DNA from: Phytoactinopolyspora alkaliphila
Lineage (GTDB): Bacteria > Actinomycetota > Actinomycetes > Jiangellales > Jiangellaceae
Reading direction: 5' to 3'
Length of the DNA: 64,000 nucleotides
NCBI RefSeq assembly: GCF_010550695.1
Contig: NZ_JAAGOB010000010.1
Span: 96,789 to 160,788 of the forward strand
Both the position numbers and the translations under genes were made by a program. This document shows positions 32,379 to 41,736 of this stretch, one piece after another. Numbering within the stretch: position 1 is the stretch's first letter; each line of letters opens with the position of its first letter. The notes beneath the pieces were generated by a model. That model was given only the letters and a program-made list of their open reading frames with translations. It did no database searches and was not told where the DNA came from.

Positions 32379-32704
32379 GGTTCTCACAGCTCCTCGTATG
32401 ATGGTGTCTGGCAGGGTCACTACCTGACAACGTGTCGTTACGTGAATTGGTTCACGAACTGCCCACAATCTCCCTCAAGCTAGAAAAATGCTCGGGAGAG
32501 TCGCCAGTTCGCCGCACTGGTTCCCCGGAGCGCGCACGCGCGCGCCCTGGTAACCATGTGGCAGTACAAGGGTGACAAGTTCGTGACCCGTGTACAAGGG
32601 CTTTGTGCGTTCCGTCTCACCAATCTTCGTGTAGCGTCGGTCACAATAAGCGTACGAATAGCTACAAAACGGACAGAACGGCTGTGGTTGCGTGCGGCTG
32701 AGTC
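32379..32704. other. 326-base upstream region of whiB1
   Basis: It contains the Crp-like site (listed separately) and a TTGTCA-like -35 on the minus strand at 32425-32430. The repeated GTACAAGGG occurs at 32564-32572 and 32592-32600. The sequence ACAAAACGGACA (32664-32675) is shared with the intergenic repeat at 26.9 kb. No gene is supported here. Confidence 0.55.
32441..32456. promoter_or_regulatory. Crp-family binding site upstream of whiB1
   Basis: CGTGAATTGGTTCACG is a perfect GTGA-N6-TCAC dyad, the half-site form recognised by Crp-type regulators. M. tuberculosis whiB1 is known to be controlled by the cAMP receptor protein from upstream sites, so conserved control is likely. Confidence 0.7.
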
Positions 32705-33649
32705 CTAGTAGGCGACCCGGATCGCGTCCGGCACAGCCGACACCGTGACGAGGTCGCGCTCACCGATGTAGTCACCATCCACTTGTACGGGCACCGGGCG
32801 CTCGGCACGGAGGGTGAAGCCACGCTGATTGTGAAGCGACACGACGTGCCGGCCTCGAGGACCGCGGCGGGTCGCCATCTGAGCGACGGACGCAAGGGTA
32901 GGCACGAGCGCGAGTGAGTCCAGCCCGAACACGTCGAGGCCCGCGTTGAAGTCCGCGTACGGGGTCGGCCGCAGCGGCCGGCTCCCGAGGTACGTCCACG
33001 GTGAACAGTTGCTGATGACCACCACGCCGAGCCCGCTGACGCGGGCTTCCGGGGAGCCGTCCGGTTCCAGCGTGATGGCACCGTGCCGACGGTCCGGCTG
33101 GGCGAAGTACCGCCGGAGCGCGGTACGGATGTAGAGCGCCGGCGTAGCTTTCCGGCCGCCGTCCCGGGCGTCTTCGACCGCGTGGATCACGTCCGCGTCC
33201 AAACCGGCGCCCGCGGTGAAGGTGAAGTAGCGGTCGTCGAGGCGTCCCAGGCCCAGGGGCTGACGGCGTCCGTCGCGCAATGCGTCGAGCAGCAGGCCGG
33301 TGGCCTCGATCGGGTTCTCCGGGATGCCGAGATTGCGGGTGAGCACGTTGGTGCTGCCGCCGGGAACCATGGCGATATCGGGGACGTCGCCGGCGCGCTG
33401 TCCGGGTCCGCTTTCCAAGAGCCCGTTGATCAGCTCGTTCACGGTTCCGTCTCCGCCCAGGGCGACGACCAGGTCGAGGCCATCGTTGCGGGCCTGGCGG
33501 CCGAGTTCGGTGGCGTGGCCGCGATGTGTGGTCTCAGCGACCTGAAGCTCGAGGTCGTTGCGCAGTGCGGAAAGCAGGACGTCACGCGTGCGTTCGGTTG
33601 TGGTGGTCGCGCGGGGATTGACCACGACAAGGGCACGCATATGGGTCAC
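32705..33649 (-). CDS. Diacylglycerol kinase/YegS-BmrU lipid kinase family protein
   Basis: A 314-residue lipid kinase-like protein. The N-terminus RALVVVNPRATTTTERTR and the GGDGTVNELINGLL signature (near residue 64) form the nucleotide-binding DAGK catalytic domain, followed by MVPGGSTNVLTRNLGIP. It likely phosphorylates diacylglycerol or a related lipid at the membrane. It matches the neighbour of whiB1 in mycobacteria (Rv3218). The GTG at 33649 has GGGGA upstream; an ATG three codons later is equally possible. Confidence 0.88.
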   Translation of the reverse strand: MTHMRALVVVNPRATTTTERTRDVLLSALRNDLELQVAETTHRGHATELGRQARNDGLDLVVALGGDGTVNELINGLLESGPGQRAGDVPDIAMVPGGSTNVLTRNLGIPENPIEATGLLLDALRDGRRQPLGLGRLDDRYFTFTAGAGLDADVIHAVEDARDGGRKATPALYIRTALRRYFAQPDRRHGAITLEPDGSPEARVSGLGVVVISNCSPWTYLGSRPLRPTPYADFNAGLDVFGLDSLALVPTLASVAQMATRRGPRGRHVVSLHNQRGFTLRAERPVPVQVDGDYIGERDLVTVSAVPDAIRVAY

Positions 33650-33679
33650 TTTAGTGTCCCCGGGTGAAGGCCTGGCACA

Positions 33680-34477
33680 TCAGGTCAGCGGACTTCCGGT
33701 TTCGCTTGTCAGAGCCGTCCGCAGATGGGCGAGCGTACGGGACAGCAGGCGCGATACATGCATCTGCGAGATGCCGACCTCATCGGCGATCTGCGACTGC
33801 GTCATGCCGCGGAAGAATCGGAGAACGACGATGCGGCGCTCCCTGTCCGGCAGCGTGGCAAGGATGCGGCCGATCGCCTCGCGGTTCTCCACGCCCTCGA
33901 GGGCCTCGTCCTCGTGGCCGATCGACTCGAGCGGAGCGGCACCTTCCTCCGCGCCTGGCTCCGGATAGTCGAGCGAGACGGCGCTGTATGCCGACGCCGA
34001 CTCCAGCGCTTCCAGAACGGCATCCTCGGTGACCCGCAGGGTCGTCGCCAGCTCGCTCACGGTAGGAGACCTGCCCAGCTGGTGGGTGAGGTCGGTGGTG
34101 GCGGAGCTGATCGAGAGCCGCAGCTCTTGAAGCCGGCGTGGTACTCGGACAGCCCAGCCCTTGTCCCGGAACCAGCGCTTGATCTCGCCCAGAATGGTCG
34201 GTGTGGCGTAGGTGGAGAACTCCACGCCACGATGCGGGTCGTACCGGTCCAGCGACTTGATCAACCCGATGGTGGCCACCTGGACGAGGTCCTCGTACGG
34301 TTCGCCCCGGCCGGCGAAGCGCCTGGCCAGGTGTTCGGCGAGCGGAAGGTGCAGCGTGGCCAGCCGGTTGCGGGTCTGCAGGCGCCGGGGGTCGTTCGGC
34401 TCGAGCGCCGCGAGCTGGAGCAACAGCTCGCGGCTCTCGTCTCGGTCGACGGCCGCCTGCTCCACCCGCAGTGTCAC
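33680..34477 (-). CDS. sigF: SigF/SigB-family stress sigma factor
   Basis: A 265-residue group 3 sigma-70 factor. Region 2 (HLPLAEHLARRFAGRGEPYEDLVQVATIGLIKSLDRYDPHRGVEFSTYATPTILGEIKRWFRD), region 3 (RLQELRLSISSATTDLTHQLGRSPTVSELA) and region 4 (GMTQSQIADEVGISQMHVSRLLSR) are all intact. The family controls general or osmotic stress and development. It overlaps its upstream partner, an anti-sigma factor, by four bases, as in usfX-sigF and rsbW-sigB pairs. Which of the several actinobacterial SigF/SigB/SigG paralogues it is cannot be fixed here. Confidence 0.92.
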   Translation of the reverse strand: MTLRVEQAAVDRDESRELLLQLAALEPNDPRRLQTRNRLATLHLPLAEHLARRFAGRGEPYEDLVQVATIGLIKSLDRYDPHRGVEFSTYATPTILGEIKRWFRDKGWAVRVPRRLQELRLSISSATTDLTHQLGRSPTVSELATTLRVTEDAVLEALESASAYSAVSLDYPEPGAEEGAAPLESIGHEDEALEGVENREAIGRILATLPDRERRIVVLRFFRGMTQSQIADEVGISQMHVSRLLSRTLAHLRTALTSETGSPLT

Positions 34478-34860
34478 CCCCGGTTCTTACGCAGCGTGAT
34501 GGTCACGCGTCCGTTGTCTATCGACGAGTACACCTCGCCTGCCAACGCCGACAGCACGGTCCAGGCGAAGCTGTCGCGAGCGGGTAATTCCGTACGCGCC
34601 GCGGCCACCGAGACAATCACCTCGAGGGCGTCGTCGTGCAGCTGAAACCGGCAATTCAGATGCGCGTTGGCCTGAGCGATCGGCAGCAGCATGGCGCACG
34701 CCTCGTCGACCGCGATCCGCAGATCCTCGATGTCGTCGAGGGTCAGGCCGAGGCGTGCCCCCAGCCCGGCTGAGGTGGTACGCAGCACTGCGAGGTATGC
34801 GCTGGACGCGGGCACGCTCAGCTCGACGAGATCGCCGTTCGTGGCTTGCGGGTCGCCCAC
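34474..34860 (-). CDS. RsbW/UsfX-type anti-sigma factor kinase
   Basis: A 128-residue GHKL-type ATPase: LTLDDIEDLRIAVDEACAMLL near residue 40 holds the N-box, and the C-terminal DSFAWTVLSALAGEVYSSIDNGRVTITLRK completes the fold. It should bind SigF and release it when an unphosphorylated anti-anti-sigma protein competes. GTG 34860 is preceded by AGGAGG with four bases between, and a longer frame to 34995 lacks family support. The stop overlaps the sigF start by four bases. Confidence 0.88.
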   Translation of the reverse strand: MGDPQATNGDLVELSVPASSAYLAVLRTTSAGLGARLGLTLDDIEDLRIAVDEACAMLLPIAQANAHLNCRFQLHDDALEVIVSVAAARTELPARDSFAWTVLSALAGEVYSSIDNGRVTITLRKNRG

Positions 34861-34933
34861 CGGTCCTCCTGACGAAAGGGATGCTCGCCGATAGCCTGTC
34901 ACATCTACGGCGGCTCGCAACTCGCGGAGGTGG

Positions 34934-35692
34934 TCAGAGGACCTTGGCAAGGAAGGCCCGGGTGCGATCGTGCCGCGGATTCGCCAGGACGTCACGCGGG
35001 TTCCCCTCCTCGACGATCATGCCGTCGTCCATGAAGACCAGCTCGTCGCCGACCTCCCGGGCGAAACCCATCTCGTGCGTGACCACCATCATGGTCATGC
35101 CGCTGTCGGCAAGCGCCCGCATGACGTCGAGGACATCGCCGACGAGTTCCGGGTCGAGCGCCGAAGTCGGCTCATCGAACAGCATCATGTCCGGGCTCAT
35201 CGACAACGACCGGGCGATGGCCGCGCGTTGTTGCTGGCCACCGGAGAGGTGCGCTGGGTAGGCGTCGATCTTGTCGCTCAGCCCAACCCGCTCGAGATTG
35301 GCGCGAGCGATCTCCTCGGCCTCGCCCTTGGAGCGGCCGAGGACCCGCCGCTGCGAGATGGTCAGGTTACGTAACACCGTGAGATGAGGAAACAGGTTGA
35401 AGGACTGGAACACCATGCCGATCCGGGCCCGAACCTTGTCCAGGTCGATCTCCGGATCGAGAATGTCGATCCCCTCGACCCGGATCTGTCCCGACGTCGG
35501 TTCCTCCAGCCGGTTCACGCATCGCAGCAATGTCGACTTGCCGGAGCCGCTCGGGCCGATCACACACACCACCTGACCCGCCTTCACGGTCAGATCGATG
35601 CCCTTCAGCACCTCGTTGTCGCCGAACCGCTTGTACAGACCGGCGATCTCGATGGCTGGAACATCGGTGCGAGGCGGGGTCGGCTGCGTCAT
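34934..35692 (-). CDS. Polar amino-acid ABC transporter, ATP-binding protein
   Basis: A 252-residue GlnQ/HisP-type ATPase. Walker A is GPSGSGKST (about 45-53), the Q-loop [12 protein letters not shown], the signature [15 protein letters not shown], Walker [13 protein letters not shown], and the switch His is in [12 protein letters not shown]. It powers import through the adjacent permease. Its start overlaps the permease stop by four bases. With the permease and binding protein it forms a three-gene operon on the minus strand. The substrate is probably an amino acid such as glutamate, glutamine or cystine, not resolved. Confidence 0.95.
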   Translation of the reverse strand: MTQPTPPRTDVPAIEIAGLYKRFGDNEVLKGIDLTVKAGQVVCVIGPSGSGKSTLLRCVNRLEEPTSGQIRVEGIDILDPEIDLDKVRARIGMVFQSFNLFPHLTVLRNLTISQRRVLGRSKGEAEEIARANLERVGLSDKIDAYPAHLSGGQQQRAAIARSLSMSPDMMLFDEPTSALDPELVGDVLDVMRALADSGMTMMVVTHEMGFAREVGDELVFMDDGMIVEEGNPRDVLANPRHDRTRAFLAKVL

Positions 35693-36474
35693 CGGGTCTT
35701 CGCCATTCGTCGTTCGAGTACGGCCACCAGGCGGGTCAACGGGATGGTGATGAGGAGATAGAGCATGCCACCCATCACCAACGGCGTGGCGTTTCCGCTG
35801 GTGGAAACGGCGTCACGAGAGAAGGTGGTGATCTCCTTTGTCAGCAGCGTGGAACCCGCGATGAACAGCAGCGAGGTGTCCTTGACCAGAAGGACGAACT
35901 CGTTGGTGATCGGCGGGATCACGATGCGAAACGCTTGGGGAAGCACGATGAAGAACATCGTGCGTGCGGGCGACATGCCGAGGGACCTCGCCGCCTCGCT
36001 CTGCCCCTTCGGCACGCCCTGGATTCCCGCCCGGACGATCTCGGCGATGTAGGCGCCCGCGACCATGATCAGGGCGACGAGTCCCGCACCGACCGAGCCG
36101 CCGGGCGCGCGAACCCCGAACGCGATCGGCAGGACATAGGCGATACCGAAGATCGTCAGCAGGGCGGGAAGCCCTCGGAACACCTCGATGTACACGGTGG
36201 CCAGCCACCGATACGGCAGCACCGGCGAGAGCTTCATCAGCGCCAGCGTCACGCCCAGCACGAGGCCACCGCTGAACGAGATGACGGTGAACAGGACAGT
36301 GTTCTTGGCGGCGATGGTGACGATTTCCGGGAACTGTTCCCGGGCGACGTCGAGCTGGAAGAAGACCCGGCGAAGTCTCTCCCAGTCCGCCGCCATCGCG
36401 ATCAACCCGATCGCCGCCACGAACAGTGCGTACATGGCGCCCCGTGTCAGGCGCCTGCGGGTGGTTCTCCGCAT
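35689..36474 (-). CDS. Polar amino-acid ABC transporter, permease
   Basis: A 261-residue HisM/GlnP-type permease. Hydrophobic helices lie near 13-30, 58-82, 92-120 and 130-145, and at the C-terminus. The EAA loop reads [39 protein letters not shown], the site contacting the ATPase. It overlaps the ATPase start by four bases and follows the binding protein gene by 18 bases. A single permease gene is present, so the channel would be a homodimer. Confidence 0.93.
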   Translation of the reverse strand: MRRTTRRRLTRGAMYALFVAAIGLIAMAADWERLRRVFFQLDVAREQFPEIVTIAAKNTVLFTVISFSGGLVLGVTLALMKLSPVLPYRWLATVYIEVFRGLPALLTIFGIAYVLPIAFGVRAPGGSVGAGLVALIMVAGAYIAEIVRAGIQGVPKGQSEAARSLGMSPARTMFFIVLPQAFRIVIPPITNEFVLLVKDTSLLFIAGSTLLTKEITTFSRDAVSTSGNATPLVMGGMLYLLITIPLTRLVAVLERRMAKTR

Positions 36475-36492
36475 GGTGCTCAGGCCTCGGAA

Positions 36493-37284
36493 TCAGTCGA
36501 CGGAAAAGTACCGATCGTAGATCTCGTCGTAGGTGCCGTCTTCCCGCAGGGCGCTCAACTGTTCGTTGACCGCTTCCAGCAGTTCGGTCTTCTCGTCCTT
36601 GGCGAAGGCGAATCCGTACTGCTCGTCGGTCTCGAAGGAGTCGACGATCTCGTACCCCTCATCGGCTTGGGCGTGCTCGTCGTTGACCGGGAAGTCCTGG
36701 AGGATGGCGTCGATGTTGCCGGCCTGCAGCGCGGTCCACAGCTCGGCGTCGCCCGGGTAGGCCTCGGGGGACGCCCCTTCGGGCAGATTCTCGTTGGCGA
36801 ATGCCTCACCGGTGGTGCCCTGCTGGACACCAACCGTGCCGGTGATGTCGTCGATCGAGGTCACCCCGGAATCAACGGGGACGAGCAGCGACTGAAGCGA
36901 GTCGTAGTACGGGTCGGAGAAGTCGAGGTTCGCCATCCGTTCCTCCGTGATGGTCATCGCGGAGGCGCCGATGTCGCACTGACCGGAGGCCAGCACGGTG
37001 CCGCTCTGCAGTGGGTCGAAGCCCACGACCTCGACCGTCATCTCGAGGTCGAGATTGTCGGCGATCGCCTGCAGCAGGTCCATGTCGAAGCCGCTGTATC
37101 CGCTGGGAGCGTCGGCGTCCTCGAACTCGAACGGCGGGTACGGCACGTCCGAGCAGACGGTGAGCGTGCCGTCCTGGACAAGACCGTACTCGCCTCCGCC
37201 GTCCCCGTCGTCGCCGCAAGCGGAAAGCACGAGGATCCCGGCCGCGGTGACACCGGCGAGTCGGAGCATGTGTTGTACTCGCAT
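36493..37284 (-). CDS. Amino-acid ABC transporter substrate-binding lipoprotein
   Basis: A 263-residue family 3 solute-binding protein. The N-terminal signal ends in the lipobox LSAC (Cys near residue 23), so it is anchored outside the membrane. The mature part has LTVCSDVPYPPFEFED and GFDMDLLQAIADNLDLEM, typical of the family, and ends in DGTYDEIYDRYFSVD. The ATG has AGGAG eight bases upstream. It is the first gene of the operon. The ligand cannot be read from sequence. Confidence 0.94.
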   Translation of the reverse strand: MRVQHMLRLAGVTAAGILVLSACGDDGDGGGEYGLVQDGTLTVCSDVPYPPFEFEDADAPSGYSGFDMDLLQAIADNLDLEMTVEVVGFDPLQSGTVLASGQCDIGASAMTITEERMANLDFSDPYYDSLQSLLVPVDSGVTSIDDITGTVGVQQGTTGEAFANENLPEGASPEAYPGDAELWTALQAGNIDAILQDFPVNDEHAQADEGYEIVDSFETDEQYGFAFAKDEKTELLEAVNEQLSALREDGTYDEIYDRYFSVD

Positions 37285-37565
37285 GATTCGTTCTCCTGAT
37301 GGGCCGATTTGTGGTAGCTACCCGCAGGTAGTGTCTGGTCGCAGTCTGCCACCTTCTCGACGCGATCCGGTCATCATCAGGCCACGATCAGGTAAAGAAC
37401 ACTATCGCCAAACCGGTGTCCCTCCGGGCCGTGACGTGGCAGAATACGACGCCTGCGGGTGACCCCCGTCGCCGGTCCGTCCTGCCGTGGCACCACACGG
37501 CGTGGCCCGCCTCGCCGGTTCGTTCATCGTCCACAGCCACTCAACTACTTCAGGGGTCACCCTCA

Positions 37566-38762
37566 ATGGTCGCCGAACTCATCCCACAACACAGTCCTGC
37601 CTCGCACTCCCTCGCCGACCGGGCCACCGAGCTGCACCGCGGCGGCAAGCTGGAGGTCCGATCCACGGTGCCGGTCCGTACCGCGGAGGATCTGTCGCTC
37701 GCCTACACGCCCGGCGTCGCCACCGTGTGCACCGCCATCGCGGAAACGCCGTCGCTGGTGAACGAGCTGACCTGGAAAGGCAACACCGTGGCGGTCGTGA
37801 CGGACGGCTCCGCCGTGCTGGGCTTGGGCGACATCGGCCCGGAAGCGGCGCTGCCCGTCATGGAGGGCAAAGCTCTGCTGTTCAAGGAGTTCGCCGGTGT
37901 GGACGCCGTGCCGATCTGCCTGGCCTGCAGCGACGTCGACGATCTGGTGGAGACGGTGGCCCGGATGGCGCCGGCGTTCGGTGGCATCAACCTGGAGGAC
38001 ATCTCCGCCCCGCGCTGCTTCGACGTGGAGCGACGCCTGCAGGAGCGGCTCGACATCCCGGTCTTTCACGACGATCAGCACGGTACGGCCGTCGTCGTCG
38101 CTGCCGCGTTGGTCAACGCGCTCCGGCTGACCGGCCGGCAGCTGCCCGAAGCCCGGATCGTGGTCTCCGGCGCTGGTGCGGCCGGCGTCGCCGTGACAAA
38201 GATCCTCCTCTCGATGGGCGCGCACGACATCGTCGTCCTCGATCGGCACGGAGCGATCCACCCCGGCCGGGAGCACCTGAGCGCGGTGAAGGAATCGCTC
38301 GCCGCGCTGACGAACCCGCACGCACGGCGTGGTGGCCCCAGTGACGTGCTGGACGGCGCCGACGTCTTCGTCGGTGTCTCCGGCGGCACCATCGCGGAGG
38401 AGGCGGTGGCGCGGATGGCTCCCGACGCTGTCGTCTTCGCCCTGGCCAACCCCGATCCCGAGGTGCACCCGAGTGTCGCCGGCCGGCACGCCGCCGTCGT
38501 CGCCACCGGGCGCAGCGACTTCCCGAACCAGATCAACAACGTCCTGGCTTTTCCGGGCATCTTCCGGGGTGCTCTCGACGTGCGGGCCTCACGTGTGTCC
38601 GAGGGTATGAAACGGGCGGCCGCGGAGGCGCTGGCCGGGATCGTGGGCGACGATCTCGGCGCGGACTACGTGATTCCGGGGCCCTTCGACGCTCGGGTGG
38701 CGCCAGCGGTCGCTGCGGCGGTCGCGGAGATGGCACGCCGGGAAGGGCTCGCTCGCCGCTAG
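37566..38762 (+). CDS. Malic enzyme, NAD-dependent type
   Basis: A 398-residue malic enzyme converting malate to pyruvate and CO2. SLAYTPGVATVC, VTDGSAVLGLGDIGPEAALPVMEGKALLFKEFAGVDAVPI and HDDQHGTAVVVAAAL form the catalytic and metal sites. The cofactor fold VVSGAGAAGVAVTKILL ends in VLDRHG; the acidic residue there favours NAD over NADP, though this is an inference. I chose ATG 37566, which has AGGGG upstream and the normal start; a further upstream ATG at 37416 adds unlike residues. It stands alone. Confidence 0.92.
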   Translation: MVAELIPQHSPASHSLADRATELHRGGKLEVRSTVPVRTAEDLSLAYTPGVATVCTAIAETPSLVNELTWKGNTVAVVTDGSAVLGLGDIGPEAALPVMEGKALLFKEFAGVDAVPICLACSDVDDLVETVARMAPAFGGINLEDISAPRCFDVERRLQERLDIPVFHDDQHGTAVVVAAALVNALRLTGRQLPEARIVVSGAGAAGVAVTKILLSMGAHDIVVLDRHGAIHPGREHLSAVKESLAALTNPHARRGGPSDVLDGADVFVGVSGGTIAEEAVARMAPDAVVFALANPDPEVHPSVAGRHAAVVATGRSDFPNQINNVLAFPGIFRGALDVRASRVSEGMKRAAAEALAGIVGDDLGADYVIPGPFDARVAPAVAAAVAEMARREGLARR

Positions 38763-38852
38763 CGCCGGTCGGTCGGGCCGGCTCGTCGCGCGCGGTCGTA
38801 GCGTTCGATCGTCTTTCGAACCGGTCGGGCCGACCGGATAGGGTCGGATGCC

Positions 38853-39827
38853 ATGTTCGCTGTCTACGCTGAGCGGCTCGACGACGACGACCCTCTGGGC
38901 GGTCTTGCGCTCGGTGAGCGGCCGGATCCCGTTGCTCCGGAGGGGTGGGCCGTCGTCGATGTGCGAGCGTCGTCGTTGAATCACCACGACATCTGGTCTC
39001 TGCGCGGTGTGGGACTGGACGCGGAACGGCTGCCGATGATCCTCGGGTGCGATGCCGCGGGTGTCGACGAGGACGGCAACGAGGTGGTGGTGCACGCCGT
39101 GATCTCCGATCCGGACTGGACCGGCGACGAGACGCTCGATCCACGCCGGTCCCTGCTCTCCGAGCGCTACCAGGGCACGCTGGCCGAGAAGGTGACGGTG
39201 CCGCGCCGGAACCTTCTCCCCAAGCCGGCGAGCCTCACGTTCGAGGAGGCGACCTGCCTGCCCACAGCCTGGCTCACGGCGTACCGGATGCTGTTCGGCC
39301 AGGCCTGCGTCACCCCTGGGCAGACGATCTTGGTGCAGGGCGCCGGCGGCGGCGTCGCGACCGCCCTCATTCGGCTGGCTTCGGCCGCCGGTGTGCGCGT
39401 GTGGGTCACCTCGCGAGATCCCGGCAAGGCGGCGCGGACACTCGAGCTCGGGGCCGATCAGGTCTTCGAATCCGGGGCTCGGCTGCCGGAGCGGGTGGAC
39501 GCGGTGATGGAGACGGTGGGTGTGGCGACATGGCAGCACTCGCTGCGCTCACTGCGTCCCGGCGGAGCCGTGGTCATCTGCGGGGCGACGTCCGGGCCAC
39601 TCGCTGAAACGGAGCTGAACCGGGTCTTCTTCCTGCAGTTGCGCATACTCGGCTCGACCATGGGCACGCGCGACGAGCTGGCGCGGCTGTTGTCGTTCTG
39701 CGACCGTACCGGCGTGCGGCCGATCGTGGACCGGACCATGCCGCTCGAAGATTGCCGTGACGGCTTCGCGGCGCTGGAACACGGCGACGTGTTCGGCAAG
39801 ATCGTCGTGACGCCGTCCGGCTCGTGA
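38853..39827 (+). CDS. Zinc-binding dehydrogenase/quinone oxidoreductase-like MDR protein
   Basis: A 324-residue medium-chain dehydrogenase/reductase. The N-terminal substrate domain includes VDVRASSLNHHDIWSLRGVG and GCDAAGVDEDGNEV; the Rossmann site is VQGAGGGVATALIRLASAAG (about 165-185). The catalytic zinc ligands of alcohol dehydrogenases are not obvious (NHHD instead of C-x-D), so it may be a zinc-less quinone or enoyl reductase. Its stop overlaps the MOSC gene start (GTGATGA), so the two proteins likely cooperate or are co-regulated. Confidence 0.88.
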   Translation: MFAVYAERLDDDDPLGGLALGERPDPVAPEGWAVVDVRASSLNHHDIWSLRGVGLDAERLPMILGCDAAGVDEDGNEVVVHAVISDPDWTGDETLDPRRSLLSERYQGTLAEKVTVPRRNLLPKPASLTFEEATCLPTAWLTAYRMLFGQACVTPGQTILVQGAGGGVATALIRLASAAGVRVWVTSRDPGKAARTLELGADQVFESGARLPERVDAVMETVGVATWQHSLRSLRPGGAVVICGATSGPLAETELNRVFFLQLRILGSTMGTRDELARLLSFCDRTGVRPIVDRTMPLEDCRDGFAALEHGDVFGKIVVTPSGS

Positions 39828-40621
39828 TGATGACGACGCACCCCGCCGGGACGGTGAGCCGGTTCATGGTCGGACCGATCAAAGGCTTGGGCCTCGACCA
39901 GCCGGAGATAGTCGAGGTGGGACCCACCGGCGTCGTCGGAGATCGGGAGTTCTTCCTCGTCGACGATCAGGACGTCCTGCTGTCGGTGACCAGGACAGGG
40001 GTGCTGTGCGACCGCACGGCCCGGTACGACGCCGCCTCTGGACAGCTGACGGTGAACGGGCCGGAGGGCGTGGACGTCAGCGGCACGGCCGACCTGGGCG
40101 ATGAGCTCAGCGCCGGCTTCTTCGGGCACCACGACGTGCCGGGGCGGGAGGTGCTGGGGCCGTGGGCGGAGTACTTCTCCGATCGCATCGGGCAGAGCGT
40201 CCGGCTGGTGCGCGCGTCACGCCCCAACGGCGCCTGCGATGTGCACGGTCTCACCCTGCTGGGTGACGAGTCCGTCACCGCAGTCGCCGCCCATGCCGGG
40301 CTCAAGCTGGATCCGCGCCGGTTCCGGATGACCATGGGCCTGGCCGGGACACCAGCGTTCGCCGAAGAGGGCTGGACCGAGGCGGACGTGAGTGTCGGCA
40401 CCGCCGTGATCCGGATCGGCGGACCGATCAAGCGGTGCGCTGCGACGACGCGCCACCCGGAGACTGGGCAGCGCGACATCCCGGTGCTGCGCATCCTGAA
40501 GTCGATGCGCGGCCTTCAGAACAGTGAGCTGGGTGTCGGCGTGAACCTGGGTATGTACGCGGAGGTGGTGACGCCGGGCGTTGTCCGTTTGGGCGACGTC
40601 GTCACGCTCGACGCCTCCTGA
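39824..40621 (+). CDS. MOSC-domain protein
   Basis: A 265-residue protein with an N-terminal MOSC beta-barrel (VSRFMVGPIKGLGLDQPEIVEVGPTGVVGDREFFLVD) and the MOSC catalytic part near residues 135-215, where IKRCAATTRHPETGQRDIPVL carries the conserved Cys. MOSC proteins bind the molybdenum cofactor or move sulfur. It overlaps the preceding oxidoreductase gene. GTG 39824 or the ATG codons just after it could be the start. No other molybdenum gene is nearby. Confidence 0.9.
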   Translation: MMMTTHPAGTVSRFMVGPIKGLGLDQPEIVEVGPTGVVGDREFFLVDDQDVLLSVTRTGVLCDRTARYDAASGQLTVNGPEGVDVSGTADLGDELSAGFFGHHDVPGREVLGPWAEYFSDRIGQSVRLVRASRPNGACDVHGLTLLGDESVTAVAAHAGLKLDPRRFRMTMGLAGTPAFAEEGWTEADVSVGTAVIRIGGPIKRCAATTRHPETGQRDIPVLRILKSMRGLQNSELGVGVNLGMYAEVVTPGVVRLGDVVTLDAS

Positions 40622-40933
40622 CAACCGGGGTGTGCCGTGGTGCGTGTCGTGTCTGCGCCGTGCGGTGTTGCCGTGTGATGTGTGGCGTGTCGTGTGACTT
40701 TAGCTTGTGGCTCTGTGGATCAGATGACCAAGTTCGATTGATTTCGCCCACTTTGCCACTTGATCCATTTGTGACCGTATCGTGAGACCCCATCAGATGG
40801 CGTACAGCCCGCCTGTGCGCGTTCTCGGTCATCTGATCGTCTTCCGTAACAAGATCAGATGACAAATCGACGATCAGGTGACGAAGGCTCGGGCAGAGTG
40901 GGGTGACGAGGGCGCGGGGCGGTGGGGACGACG
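40622..40933. other. 312-base convergent intergenic region with GATCAGATGAC repeats
   Basis: It holds GATCAGATGACC at 40718-40729, its exact reverse complement at 40827-40838, and another GATCAGATGAC at 40853-40863. A related ATCAGGTGACG follows at about 40875. No coding frame with good codon use is present. A terminator or degenerate repeat is likely. Confidence 0.55.
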
Positions 40934-41698
40934 TCAGGTGATGACGTGGCGAAGGTAGCGGGCGGGAGCGTCGAGGAACATCCGCCAGTTCTGGACCAGG
41001 TCGAGGTCCTCCCACTCACAGTCTCGTAGCCCCCACTCGCCCACCTCGAGGATGCGCGCCCCGGGCACCGACGCGACGATCGGGGAGTGGGTGGCGACGA
41101 CGGCCTGGCCGCCAGCCGAGGCGATGTCGTGCAGGGTGCCCACCAGCGCGAGACATCCGCTGAAGGACAGCGCCGACTCCGGCTCGTCGAGGCAGTAGAA
41201 GCCGGGCGAGTCGAATCGGGTCCGGAGGATCTCCAGGAAGGATTCGCCATGGCTCATCTCGTGGAATGCCGGTTCATGGGTGCCGGGGTGTTCTTCGAGA
41301 TAACTGAAGAAGCCGTGCATTGTCTCCGCGCGGAGGAAGAACCCCCAGCGTGGAGCACCGAAGCCCTTGCTCAGCCGGAGTACCCGGTGCAGGACCGACT
41401 CGGTAGGGCGGGTGGTGTGGCGGGCGTTCGCCGAGCCGCCCTCGGGTGAGAAGCCGTAGGCGAGTCCGATGCCCTCGACCAGGGTGGACTTCCCGCTGCC
41501 GTTCTCGCCTACAAGCACCGTGATGGGCGCGAGGTCGAGCCCGTGCTCGATGATCTGCTTGACCGACGGCACACTCCAAGGCCACCCGGCGTCGATGACG
41601 ACATCGGGGTCCGGGCTGAACTCCACCCGTCTGACCGGCGAGGTGTCGAACCGAGCTCGGTGGGAGCTCGCGGAGGAGGAGTTCATAGAGCCGTCCAT
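40934..41698 (-). CDS. Small AAA-type ATPase of the RecF/SMC-like group
   Basis: A 254-residue ATPase. Walker A is GENGSGKST (about residues 64-72), the signature-like SHGESFLEIL, and Walker B GFYCLDEPESALSFSG, the hallmark of SMC/RecF-like proteins with a very short coiled region. THSPIVAS is the switch segment. The protein is common in actinobacteria as an AAA family ATPase of unknown role. The start is uncertain: ATG 41698 is chosen, with 41686 and a more distant 41791 also possible, none with a clear Shine-Dalgarno. It ends next to the convergent repeat region. Confidence 0.8.
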   Translation of the reverse strand: MDGSMNSSSASSHRARFDTSPVRRVEFSPDPDVVIDAGWPWSVPSVKQIIEHGLDLAPITVLVGENGSGKSTLVEGIGLAYGFSPEGGSANARHTTRPTESVLHRVLRLSKGFGAPRWGFFLRAETMHGFFSYLEEHPGTHEPAFHEMSHGESFLEILRTRFDSPGFYCLDEPESALSFSGCLALVGTLHDIASAGGQAVVATHSPIVASVPGARILEVGEWGLRDCEWEDLDLVQNWRMFLDAPARYLRHVIT

Positions 41699-41736
41699 GG
41701 TGGGTGCACAGCGGAGATGAAAGCTGGTGAGCGGCG

